This document shows, one piece after another, positions 49,451 through 56,808 of a stretch of DNA of 64,000 nt. The notes under the pieces were generated by a model. That model was not told the DNA's origin and did not search any database. It saw only the letters and a list, made by a program, of their open reading frames with translations. The translations under genes were made by a program, and so were the position numbers. This DNA is from Bifidobacterium breve (GTDB lineage: Bacteria > Actinomycetota > Thermoleophilia > Solirubrobacterales > Solirubrobacteraceae), in the NCBI GenBank assembly GCA_945878865.1, contig CAMCUD010000001.1, positions 248,001-312,000 on the forward strand, in the 5' to 3' direction. Numbering within the stretch: position 1 is the first letter of the stretch; each line of letters opens with the position of its first letter.

Positions 49451-50365
49451 CTAGCCGCCTCGTTCGATGCGGGCGCGCAGCTCGGCGCCCCGCCCGGCCG
49501 CTGCGGCCCGGCGGGCGCGGCCCTCCGGCAGCGGCGCGCCGCGTGCGATCGCGAGCTCGTCGAGCTGCTGGGCCTCCTCCTCCTCGCGCCCGGCCTGCAG
49601 GAACAGCCAGCAGAGGATGCACAGGGTGACGATCGAGCCCTCGATCATCATCACGCTGCCCGCCGCGACCTGGTCGGAGAGGGGGTCGATGCCCCAGGAG
49701 CGCTCGCCGGGGCGGTAGGCGTCGTAGAAGGGCGTGCCCGCCCAGGTGAAGACGTTGGCGATAAGCGTGCCCGTCAGGCGCAGCGCGACGACGTAGCCGA
49801 GCTTCGCCCACGTCCCGAACCAGGCCGGCTTGGGCAGCGGCCCGAGGAGCGCCATCCACGCGTTGAACGCGCACCCGATGAAGAGCATGTGCTGCAGCGC
49901 GTGGACCGGGTCGCTGCGCAGCGCCGCCTCATGCGGACCTGGGATGTGCCAGAAGACCATGTTCGCGGCCCACAGGACGAACGCCGGCCCCGGCTGGGCC
50001 AGCCGCTCGAGCCAGCGGAACTCGGGGACGCGCAGGATCGGGACGAGCACCGGCCCGGTCAGCCCGAGGACGAGCAGCAGCGACGCGAGTTCGCCGATGA
50101 GCAGGTGCTCGGCCATGTGCGCGACGAAGAGCTCGTCGGAGATCCGGGCGAGGGGCGAGACCAGCGCGCCGCCGATCACCACGAGACCCGCGTACCAGGA
50201 CACCTGCCGCGCGACCGGCACCGGCCGTCCCTCGTGCGCGAGCGTGCGCGCCCGCAGGGCGTACATCGCCGCCGCTGCCAGCAGCGGCACCAGCTGCAGG
50301 GTCACCTCCACCGCTGCGGAGGCTACCTCCGCGCGGGGCCGCTGGCGAAAGTGAACCGTTTTCAT
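49451..50365 (-). CDS. ctaG: Cytochrome c oxidase assembly protein, CtaG (caa3-type) family
   Basis: 304 residues with seven or so membrane helices, for example VTLQLVPLLAAAAMYAL, SWYAGLVVIGGALVSPLARI and MIEGSIVTLCILCWLFLQAG, and family marks AHMAEHLLIGELASLLLVLG, VFWHIPGPHEAALRS and FTWAGTPFYDAYRP. Conserved His residues in the AHMAEH and HALQH segments probably handle copper. It helps insert copper into subunit II of aa3/caa3 oxidases. A charged cytosolic tail (about 262-304) is present. Its ATG lies inside an inverted repeat shared with the divergent asparagine-synthase-like gene. Confidence 0.88.
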   Translation of the reverse strand: MKTVHFRQRPRAEVASAAVEVTLQLVPLLAAAAMYALRARTLAHEGRPVPVARQVSWYAGLVVIGGALVSPLARISDELFVAHMAEHLLIGELASLLLVLGLTGPVLVPILRVPEFRWLERLAQPGPAFVLWAANMVFWHIPGPHEAALRSDPVHALQHMLFIGCAFNAWMALLGPLPKPAWFGTWAKLGYVVALRLTGTLIANVFTWAGTPFYDAYRPGERSWGIDPLSDQVAAGSVMMIEGSIVTLCILCWLFLQAGREEEEAQQLDELAIARGAPLPEGRARRAAAAGRGAELRARIERGG

Positions 50366-50384
50366 ATGGAAGTGAAAACCGTTC
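50353..50384. promoter_or_regulatory. 12-bp-arm inverted repeat between ctaG and the asparagine-synthase-like gene
   Basis: GAACCGTTTTCA (50353-50364), 8 nt, TGAAAACCGTTC (50373-50384): 11 of 12 positions match. It covers the ctaG start codon on the minus strand and the promoter region of the plus-strand gene. A single regulator could control both genes. Confidence 0.5.
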
Positions 50385-50398
50385 AGCGATTTCCGATC

Positions 50399-50404
50399 TA
50401 TCGT
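50399..50404 (+). promoter_or_regulatory. Leaderless -10 box, asparagine-synthase-like gene
   Basis: TATCGT with 6 nt to ATG 50411, no Shine-Dalgarno. It sets this start rather than an upstream in-frame codon inside ctaG. Confidence 0.5.
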
Positions 50405-50410
50405 CGGCGC

Positions 50411-51919
50411 ATGTCACGGGGAGACGAACGGGTCGCGGTCGCCGGCTGGCTGCCGACCACGCCGCAGGCGTTCCTGCGCCGGGTGCGGCGCGGCGTCGGC
50501 CCGGACGCGCTCCCGGGCGACGCGGTGGTGGTCGGCGAGCGCGCCGACGAGGTCACCGTCGCGACGACGCTCACCGCCGCGCGCCCGTACTACTGGACGC
50601 GCGCCGCGACGCCGAGCGGGATCGTCCACGGCGCGGACGTCTTCGACGTGGTCCGCCGCGCGCAGCTGGACTGGCGATGGGACCGCGAGGCGATCCGGAG
50701 CCTCGCCGTCATCCGCCACCTCACCGATGATCAGACGCTGCACCCGCAGGTCCGGCGGGTTCCCGGCGGCGCGGTGCTGCACGCGCGCGGCGGCGAGGTG
50801 TCGCTCCGGCGCACTGACCTGCTGACCCGCGCGCTGGACGCCGACGACGCCACGCCCGTCGAGGTCGTCCGGGCGCTGCGACGCGTCGTCGCCGAGGTGC
50901 CGGCCGATCCGCTGCTGGCGATGACCGCCGGCCTGGACAGCCGGCTGCTGCTCGCCGCGCTCCTGCGGGAGGGCCACCGCCCCACCCTGTGGACCGCGGG
51001 CCCAGCCGACTGCCCAGACGTCCTCGTGGCGCGGGCGATCGCACGGGCCACCGGACTGCCACACCACGTCGTCGAACTCGACGCAGCCGGCTACCTCGAG
51101 CACGCGCCGGCGATCACCCGTGCGACGGGCGGCGCGTACCTCGCAGGCGACTGGCACTCCCGGCTCCTCTTCGAGGGCGCCCAGTCGCTTGAGGCGCCGG
51201 TGGTGATCAAGGGCACGAACGGTGAGCTGGCCCGTAGCTTCTACGCGGGGTTTCCCGGCGCCGCGCTCGCAGACCGCCTCCCCGGGGGCGTCGCCCGCGC
51301 GCGGCTGGCGATCACGGTGCGCCGCGGACGGCAGTCGTTCCCGACCCGGCCCGCATTCCTCGAAGGTGCCGGCGGTCTTGCCGCGGAGCTCGCCGCGCTC
51401 TGCGCCGGCCCCGCCCGGCCGCTCGACCGCCTCGATCACTTCTACGCCCTCCAGCGCATCCGGCACTTCTGCGGGATGGGCGTGCGCCTCAGCGACGAGG
51501 CCCTGCCCGTCGCCGCGCCGTTCCTCGACGCCCGCTGGTCCCTGGCAGCGGCGCGGCTGCCCCGCCGCTGGAAGCTCGAAGGCCGGCTGCACCGCGTCGC
51601 CATCGCGCGGCTCGCACCCGATCTGCTGCGTCACCCGTTCGGCGGGGCGACCCCGGCGCCGCGTCGCGGGCGCGACACGCGCGTCGACTACGGCCCGTTC
51701 GACCGGGTGCTGCGCGACCCCGCGACGCTCGAGCGCATCCGCTGGTCGCCGCACCTCGGCCACCTCGCCGATGACGACGCCCGCGTCCATGCGATCGAGA
51801 CGGGTGACCGTTCGCTGCTCGAGCTGCTCCTCACCCTCCACGAAGCGGGCGAGGCGGCGACTCAACCCGCGGCGATGAGGACCACGCCCGTGAGCGCCGC
51901 GACGACGCCCACCGCCTGA
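50411..51919 (+). CDS. Asparagine-synthase-like ATP-dependent amidotransferase/ligase, no glutaminase active site
   Basis: 502 residues. The synthase domain has the PP-loop in LLAMTAGLDSRLLLAALL (about 165-182; SGGxDS is altered to TAGLDS), and conserved KGTNGELARSFYAG and RHFCGMGVRLSDEALPVAAPF. The N-terminal part (about 1-150) resembles the Ntn-fold region of AsnB in layout, but the catalytic Cys2 is missing (MSRGDE), so it cannot use glutamine. Such proteins amidate or cyclise peptides or modify glycans. No lasso-peptide precursor was seen nearby. The leaderless start is supported by TATCGT. It overlaps the EamA gene 3' end by 58 bp. Confidence 0.7.
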   Translation: MSRGDERVAVAGWLPTTPQAFLRRVRRGVGPDALPGDAVVVGERADEVTVATTLTAARPYYWTRAATPSGIVHGADVFDVVRRAQLDWRWDREAIRSLAVIRHLTDDQTLHPQVRRVPGGAVLHARGGEVSLRRTDLLTRALDADDATPVEVVRALRRVVAEVPADPLLAMTAGLDSRLLLAALLREGHRPTLWTAGPADCPDVLVARAIARATGLPHHVVELDAAGYLEHAPAITRATGGAYLAGDWHSRLLFEGAQSLEAPVVIKGTNGELARSFYAGFPGAALADRLPGGVARARLAITVRRGRQSFPTRPAFLEGAGGLAAELAALCAGPARPLDRLDHFYALQRIRHFCGMGVRLSDEALPVAAPFLDARWSLAAARLPRRWKLEGRLHRVAIARLAPDLLRHPFGGATPAPRRGRDTRVDYGPFDRVLRDPATLERIRWSPHLGHLADDDARVHAIETGDRSLLELLLTLHEAGEAATQPAAMRTTPVSAATTPTA

Positions 51920-52719
51920 CTACCCCGCACCCGCTCGTGGAGCACCACGGCGGCGAGCATCACGGTGACAACCGGGTACAGCGCTGCGGCGACGGCCACG
52001 CCCGACAGGTCGCCCATCGTGCTGGCCACGTTGTAGAGCGCGTTGGCGACGAGATCGAGCATCCCGACCCCCGCGAGCACGAGCAGCGTCTTCGGCTCCC
52101 TCGGGATCGCGGCGACCCCGACAACGAGCAGCACGACGCCGATGAGCAGCGGCGTGGACACCAGGCGGGTGAGGAACAGCGCCCAGGTCACCGAGCCCTC
52201 CGACGCGATGTCGGCGAACGTGAAGTACGCGCCGAACGCGACGCCCGACGCGATCGCCAGCAGCACCGACATGCGCTGCGCGTGCTGGTCGATCGGCGGC
52301 GCGTCCTCAGGCCGCGACTCGCGCGAAGCGAGCACCACACCGACGACCGCGAGCACGAGCCCGACGGAGGTGATCGCGCTCGGGTCGTCGCCCTGGGCGA
52401 GCCCGACGACGACCGGCAGCGCGACGCCCGTCGCGCTGATCGGCGCGACGATCGACATCGTCCCGATCGCCAGCGCCCGGTAGAAGGCGACGAGGCCGGA
52501 GATGCCGGCCAGGCCGGCGATCGCCGCCGCGCCGACGTACTTGCCCGCGGGCAGCGGCTCCCCCGCCACGGCGATGACCACCGCCATGACGAGGAAGCTC
52601 GAGAGGTACATCGCGCCGAGCACCACGGGCACGGCGATCGTGCGGCTCTTCAGGCCGCCGACGAAATCGGAGGCCCCCCACACGAACGCGGAGCAGAGGG
52701 CCAGGGCGATGGCGGTCAG
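51862..52719 (-). CDS. EamA/DMT-family transporter, probable CTG start
   Basis: 285 residues from CTG 52719. The preceding aldehyde dehydrogenase stop is the overlapping CTGA, and no ATG, GTG or TTG gives the first helix: the next candidates cut it away. TAIALALCSAFVWGASDFVGG is the usual DMT first helix, and about ten helices in two EamA repeats follow (second repeat from about 146, LLAIASGVAFGAYFTFADIA). EamA proteins export small metabolites or amino acids; the substrate is unknown. Translation is probably coupled to the dehydrogenase. Confidence 0.8.
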   Translation of the reverse strand: MTAIALALCSAFVWGASDFVGGLKSRTIAVPVVLGAMYLSSFLVMAVVIAVAGEPLPAGKYVGAAAIAGLAGISGLVAFYRALAIGTMSIVAPISATGVALPVVVGLAQGDDPSAITSVGLVLAVVGVVLASRESRPEDAPPIDQHAQRMSVLLAIASGVAFGAYFTFADIASEGSVTWALFLTRLVSTPLLIGVVLLVVGVAAIPREPKTLLVLAGVGMLDLVANALYNVASTMGDLSGVAVAAALYPVVTVMLAAVVLHERVRGSQAVGVVAALTGVVLIAAG

Positions 52720-54278
52720 TCGCGCTTCCCGCGCCCGTACAGGACCTTCGAGACCCGCTGGAACATGCCCGCCTTGAGCTTGTTGTGCGGGAACATGTAG
52801 AGGTCCTTGTTCATCGGGAACCGGTTGACGAGGATCGACTGCTGGCGGCAGTACTTGCGGATGCCGCCCTTGCCGTGGCGCTGGCCGATGCCCGACGTCT
52901 TCCAGCCGCCCATCGGCAGCGCGAGCGCGAAGTAGTTGACGAGCGCGTCGTTGACGCACACCGCGCCGGCCTCGATGCGCCGCGCGATCTGCTCGCCGCG
53001 CTTCGAGTCCCCGGTGAACACCGACGCCGCCAGGCCGTACGGCGAGTCGTTGACGAGGCGCAGCGCCTCCTCGGCGTCCTTGACCTTCATGATCGGCAGC
53101 GTCGGGCCGAACGTCTCCTCGGTCATCGCCTCCATGGAGTGGTCGACGTCGACGAGGACGGTCGGCTCGTAGAAGCGGCCCTTGCCCGAGCCCTGGTGAC
53201 CGCCCGTCAGCGCCTTCGCGCCCTTGGAGACGGCGTCGCGGACGTGGCTGTCGATGATGTCGAGCTGCTTGGCGAACGTGATCGCGCCGACCTCGACCGT
53301 GCCCGGCCCGCCGGACGGGTCGCCCTGGCGCAGCGCCTTGACCTTCTCGACGACCTTCGCGACGAACTCGTCGTAGACGCCCTCTTCGACGTAGACGCGC
53401 TCGATGCTGATGCACGTCTGCCCGCCGTTGAACATCGAGAAGTACGCGGCCGCGTTGGACGCGCGCTCGAGGTTGGCGTCGTCGAGGACGATCATCGCGT
53501 CCTTGCCGCCGAGCTCCAGCGACACCGGCGTGAGCGTCTCCGACGCCTTCGCCATGACCTTCTTGCCGGTCGCCGTCGACCCGGTGAACATGATCATGTC
53601 CACCTCGTCGATGAGCGCCGCGCCGGTCTCACCGCGGCCGGTCGCCACGATGAGGACGTCGTCGGGCAGGCCGCACTCCTGGAAGGCCTTCTCGATGAGC
53701 AGCGACGTGAGCGGCGTGACCTCGCTGGGCTTGAGCACGACGCTGTTGCCGGCCATGAGCGCGGGCAGCGCGTCACCGATGGAGTTCGTGAACGGGTAGT
53801 TCCACGGGCCGATGACGCCGATGACGCCGAGCGGGCGGAAGCGGACCTCCATCTTGCGCCCCGGGATCATCGGGGAGCCTTCCTTGATCTTCTCCGGCGC
53901 GAGGTACGGCTCGGCGTTCTTCGCCCAGAAGCCGAACGCGGCGGCCGCGTAGCCGACCTCGGCGCCGAACGCGTCCTCGAAGGTCTTGCCCGTCTCGGAG
54001 ACGATGGTGTTCATGAGCTCCTGGGAGTGATCCAGGATCCACTTCTGCATCCGCAGGAACACCTGCGCGCGACCGGTGAAGCCCATGGCCTCCCAGGCCG
54101 GCTGCGCGGCGCGGGCGCGGACCACCATGTCGCGGACCTCGTCGGGCGACCGGTCGGGGACGTGGGCGACGACCTCGCCCGTCGCCGGGTTCTCGACGGC
54201 GATCGGCTCTCGCGCGGCGTGGGTGTCGTTGGTGCTGCCGTTCGCGCTCGGGGTCACAGCGGTGTCCGCGCTGGCCAT
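52716..54278 (-). CDS. NAD(P)-dependent aldehyde dehydrogenase (succinate-semialdehyde dehydrogenase-like)
   Basis: 520 residues. GPWNYPFTNSIGDALPALMA is the cofactor-side loop, FTGSTATGKKVM the Rossmann turn, LELGGKDAMIVLDDANLERA carries Glu255 and FNGGQTCISIERVYV carries catalytic Cys289. All core ALDH residues are intact. The C-terminal extension RGKRD and the N-terminal 24-residue extension are unusual. It oxidises an aldehyde to the acid; substrate likely a semialdehyde or fatty aldehyde. The start ATG 54278 has GGAGGAG 8 nt upstream. A palindromic operator covers its promoter. The EamA gene overlaps the stop. Confidence 0.9.
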   Translation of the reverse strand: MASADTAVTPSANGSTNDTHAAREPIAVENPATGEVVAHVPDRSPDEVRDMVVRARAAQPAWEAMGFTGRAQVFLRMQKWILDHSQELMNTIVSETGKTFEDAFGAEVGYAAAAFGFWAKNAEPYLAPEKIKEGSPMIPGRKMEVRFRPLGVIGVIGPWNYPFTNSIGDALPALMAGNSVVLKPSEVTPLTSLLIEKAFQECGLPDDVLIVATGRGETGAALIDEVDMIMFTGSTATGKKVMAKASETLTPVSLELGGKDAMIVLDDANLERASNAAAYFSMFNGGQTCISIERVYVEEGVYDEFVAKVVEKVKALRQGDPSGGPGTVEVGAITFAKQLDIIDSHVRDAVSKGAKALTGGHQGSGKGRFYEPTVLVDVDHSMEAMTEETFGPTLPIMKVKDAEEALRLVNDSPYGLAASVFTGDSKRGEQIARRIEAGAVCVNDALVNYFALALPMGGWKTSGIGQRHGKGGIRKYCRQQSILVNRFPMNKDLYMFPHNKLKAGMFQRVSKVLYGRGKRD

Positions 54279-54312
54279 GGTCCGTTCTCCTCCGGGATCG
54301 ACGCTCTCGACC

Positions 54313-54318
54313 ACCTTA
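54313..54318 (-). promoter_or_regulatory. -10 box of the aldehyde dehydrogenase operon
   Basis: Minus-strand TAAGGT gives a leader of about 28 nt holding the Shine-Dalgarno GGAGGAG. The 14-bp palindrome lies immediately upstream in the spacer. Confidence 0.4.
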
Positions 54319-54319
54319 C

Positions 54320-54333
54320 TGGCCAGCTGGCCA
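54320..54333. promoter_or_regulatory. 14-bp palindrome TGGCCAGCTGGCCA, operator of the aldehyde dehydrogenase
   Basis: A perfect palindrome placed between the -35 and -10 of the ALDH promoter, the ideal place for repression. The regulator is not encoded in the window; a TetR-type protein is a guess. The flanking 54334-54419 holds only a weak 6-bp hairpin (TCGTCG-N5-CGACGA, 54387-54403). Confidence 0.5.
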
Positions 54334-54419
54334 AGGGTCTGTCAGAACCGGACAACCGGGGGTGAACTTTTGTCTGTGGCGCCTAGTCGTCGGTATGCGA
54401 CGAAAAACGACCACACACC

Positions 54420-55037
54420 TCACCCACCCCGCTTGATCACCACCGCCGGGTTGCCCGCGATCACGTCACCGACATGGTCGATCTCCAGCGACCGCGTCAC
54501 CACCGCGCCCGCGCCGACCACCGCGCCCCGCGGGATCGTGCAGTGCACGAGCGTCGCGCGCGCGCCGATGTACACGCCCGATTCCACGGTGAGCGTCTTG
54601 GGCGCCAGCAGCCGCTCGCCCGACCGCGTGAAGCGCGAGTGGCTCCACAGCTGCGAGTCGCGCCCGCCGACGTTGACGTCGTCGGCGATGACGATGTCGC
54701 CCGAAAGGTCGAAGAAGTGGCGGCTCATGATCCGCGACTCGGCGCCCATGACGAACGTGCACGTCGGGAAGTGGTGGTCGTGCAGGCCCGGACCGAGGAA
54801 CTGGTTGAAGTTCTTCATGTACGAGTTCCGGCCGATCTCAAAACGCCGCGCGCCCTTGATCATGTTGAAGTGGCCGATCCGCACGCCGGGCGCCAGCACG
54901 ACCTGCTCGACGTCGATCCACGACAGCCCGATCACCACGTCGTCGGCGATGTCCCAGCCGAACACGCGGCGGTAGACCAGGCGCTTGACGACCTGCGGCA
55001 TCGGGACGACGGCGATGGACAGGAGCTTGCGGAGCAT
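54420..55037 (-). CDS. Hexapeptide-repeat acyltransferase (exopolysaccharide or serine acetyltransferase-like)
   Basis: 205 residues, left-handed beta-helix type. The hexapeptide pattern is seen in VVIGLSWIDVEQVVLAPGVR, IVIADDVNVGGRDSQLWSHS and VYIGARATLVHCTIPRGAVV, with a WSHS catalytic-His region and C-terminal VIAGNPAVVIKRGG. Such enzymes acetylate sugars of cell-surface polysaccharides. The ATG overlaps the upstream glycosyltransferase stop as TGATG, so it belongs to the exopolysaccharide unit. Confidence 0.83.
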   Translation of the reverse strand: MLRKLLSIAVVPMPQVVKRLVYRRVFGWDIADDVVIGLSWIDVEQVVLAPGVRIGHFNMIKGARRFEIGRNSYMKNFNQFLGPGLHDHHFPTCTFVMGAESRIMSRHFFDLSGDIVIADDVNVGGRDSQLWSHSRFTRSGERLLAPKTLTVESGVYIGARATLVHCTIPRGAVVGAGAVVTRSLEIDHVGDVIAGNPAVVIKRGG

Positions 55038-55849
55038 CAGGCGGCATCCCTTCCCCAGGTGGCGGGCGTCTCGTCCTCGGCGGGCCCGCCGCGCAGCTGG
55101 AGCTCCCAGAGCTTGGCGTAGCGGACGAAGTCGCCGAATCCGCGCATCGACGCGTACATCAGGCCGCGGCCGCGCAGGCGGATCGCGCCGCGGAAGAAGA
55201 GCACCCACCCCATCCGCGCGACGGGGCGGACGAAGACCTCGAGGACGTTCGTGCGCTTGCCGGCGACGTAGAGCTCGCGCGCCTCGGTCGTGGCGTAGCG
55301 GTTGAACATCGAGACGAACTGGTCGATGGTCAGGTCGTTCCAGTGCAGGAGCTTGCCGGGAAGCGGGCGCACCGTCCCCTCGACCCGAACCAGCTCGTGG
55401 ATGTCCATGTCCTCGTCCCAGCGCGAGTGCGCGCGGTGGTACAGGCGGACGTTCGCCGCGCGGTTGGCCTTGCGCTGCGGATTGGGAAGGACCGCGCCGA
55501 GGAAGTCGCCGCGCCGGTCGACGAGGAACGCGTCACGGGGATCCGGATTCCCCGAGAGCGCCGCGACGATCGCCGCACCCAGTTCGTCGTCGACGATCTC
55601 GTCGGCGTCGAGGCTCAGCACCCAGTCGTGGGAGGCGAGCTCCGCCGCGCGGTTCTTCTGCTTGGAGAACCCCAGCCAGTCCTGGTGCTCCACCCGCGCC
55701 CCGAGCTCCCGCGCGCGTTCCACCGTCCCGTCGGTGCTCCCGCAGTCGAGGACGAGGATCTCGTCGGCGAACCCGACGTGCTGGATCATCCGCTCGATCC
55801 GCGCGGCCTCGTTGAGGGTGCAGACGATGACGGACAGGCCCGGGCGCAC
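55037..55849 (-). CDS. Glycosyltransferase family 2 (WaaE/KdtX-like)
   Basis: 270 residues from GTG 55849. GT-A fold: LSVIVCTLNEAARIERMIQH, VLDCGSTDGTVERARELGA, nucleotide-binding LSLDADEIVDDEL (DxD-like DAD), and the C-terminal helical region with MGWVLFFRGAIRLRGRGL that may be membrane-associated. It resembles the WaaE/KdtX glycosyltransferases used in outer polysaccharide synthesis. A divergent glycosyltransferase starts 33 bp away. The start is supported by TAGCAT 8 nt upstream. Confidence 0.85.
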   Translation of the reverse strand: MRPGLSVIVCTLNEAARIERMIQHVGFADEILVLDCGSTDGTVERARELGARVEHQDWLGFSKQKNRAAELASHDWVLSLDADEIVDDELGAAIVAALSGNPDPRDAFLVDRRGDFLGAVLPNPQRKANRAANVRLYHRAHSRWDEDMDIHELVRVEGTVRPLPGKLLHWNDLTIDQFVSMFNRYATTEARELYVAGKRTNVLEVFVRPVARMGWVLFFRGAIRLRGRGLMYASMRGFGDFVRYAKLWELQLRGGPAEDETPATWGRDAA

Positions 55850-55857
55850 GGCGCGGG

Positions 55858-55863
55858 ATGCTA
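55858..55863 (-). promoter_or_regulatory. Leaderless -10 box of the minus-strand glycosyltransferase
   Basis: Minus-strand TAGCAT with 8 nt to GTG 55849. The divergent plus-strand gene starts at 55882, so both promoters crowd into 32 bp. Confidence 0.4.
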
Positions 55864-55881
55864 TGGCAGAGTGCCGCCGCG

Positions 55882-56808
55882 ATGAGCGACCGTCCCCTCG
55901 TCTCGGTGTGCATGCCCGCGCACCGAGACTCCGACCTGCTGCGCGCCGCGGCGCGCTCCGTCCTCGACCAGGGCGTCGAGGACCTCGAGCTCATCATCAG
56001 CGACGACTCCGGCGGCGGGCTGCGCGAGGCGGCCGCCGCGCTGGACGACCCGCGGGTCGTCTACTTCGCCAACGACCGCCAGCTCGGGCTGGCCGGCAAC
56101 CACACCGTGGCGCTCAATCGCGCGCGCGGGAAGATCATCGCCTTCCTGCACGACGACGACGAGTGGCTGCCGGGGTACCTGGCCACGGCGCTGGGCGTGC
56201 TCGAGCGCGACCCCGGCGTGGGGGTCGTCTGCTTCGACGTGTGGATCGACCGCGCCGGCCCGTGGGAGCGCCGCCGGCGGCCCGAGCCCGGCCGCTACCA
56301 GGACTGGATCCCCGTGCTCATGGGCCACAACACGTTCATCCCGTCAGCGACGGTGATGCGCCGCGAGGTCTGGGAGGCGCACGAGCGCGAGATGCCCGAC
56401 CTCCCCGTGGGCGACGTCGTGATGTTCATCGAAGCCGCGAAGTCCGGGTGGGCGCTGCAGTGGATCGACGAGCCGCTCGTGCGCTACCGGATGCACCCGG
56501 GCAACGCCGGGGCCAAGGAGGAGGCGAGGTTCCGCGACGCGCTCGTGCAGATCTTCGACTCCTACACGTTCGACGACCCCATCGACGAGGCCGCCCGCAA
56601 GGGCCGGGTCGCCCGCCAGCTCATCGCCCGCGCCGGGCTGAGCCTGCGCGACGGGGACCCCGACGCCGCCCGCGCCGATCTGGCCCGGGCGGCCGAGGTC
56701 GACCCCGCCGCGATGCGCTCGCGCCGCCTCGCGCTCGGGGTGATGCTCGACCACCCCGGGCTGCGCGACGGCGCGCGGCGCGTGCGGGACCTGTTCCCGC
56801 GGATCTAG
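55882..56808 (+). CDS. Glycosyltransferase family 2
   Basis: 308 residues. GT-A fold with LVSVCMPAHRDSDLLRAAAR, LIISDDSGGGLREAA, and the DxD motif in AFLHDDDEWLPGYL; acceptor-side EPLVRYRMHPGNAG is conserved in polysaccharide glycosyltransferases. A helical C-terminal region (about 225-305) with two short repeats (GDPDAARADLARAAEVDPAA) looks TPR-like. It transfers a sugar to a lipid-linked or polysaccharide acceptor. The stop is shared with the convergent glycosidase as CTAG. Confidence 0.85.
   Translation: MSDRPLVSVCMPAHRDSDLLRAAARSVLDQGVEDLELIISDDSGGGLREAAAALDDPRVVYFANDRQLGLAGNHTVALNRARGKIIAFLHDDDEWLPGYLATALGVLERDPGVGVVCFDVWIDRAGPWERRRRPEPGRYQDWIPVLMGHNTFIPSATVMRREVWEAHEREMPDLPVGDVVMFIEAAKSGWALQWIDEPLVRYRMHPGNAGAKEEARFRDALVQIFDSYTFDDPIDEAARKGRVARQLIARAGLSLRDGDPDAARADLARAAEVDPAAMRSRRLALGVMLDHPGLRDGARRVRDLFPRI

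Noticed and set aside
54387-54403. TCGTCG-N5-CGACGA hairpin as terminator of the acyltransferase gene.
   Set aside because: The stem is only 6 bp and the T-run lies on the wrong side for the minus-strand transcript.
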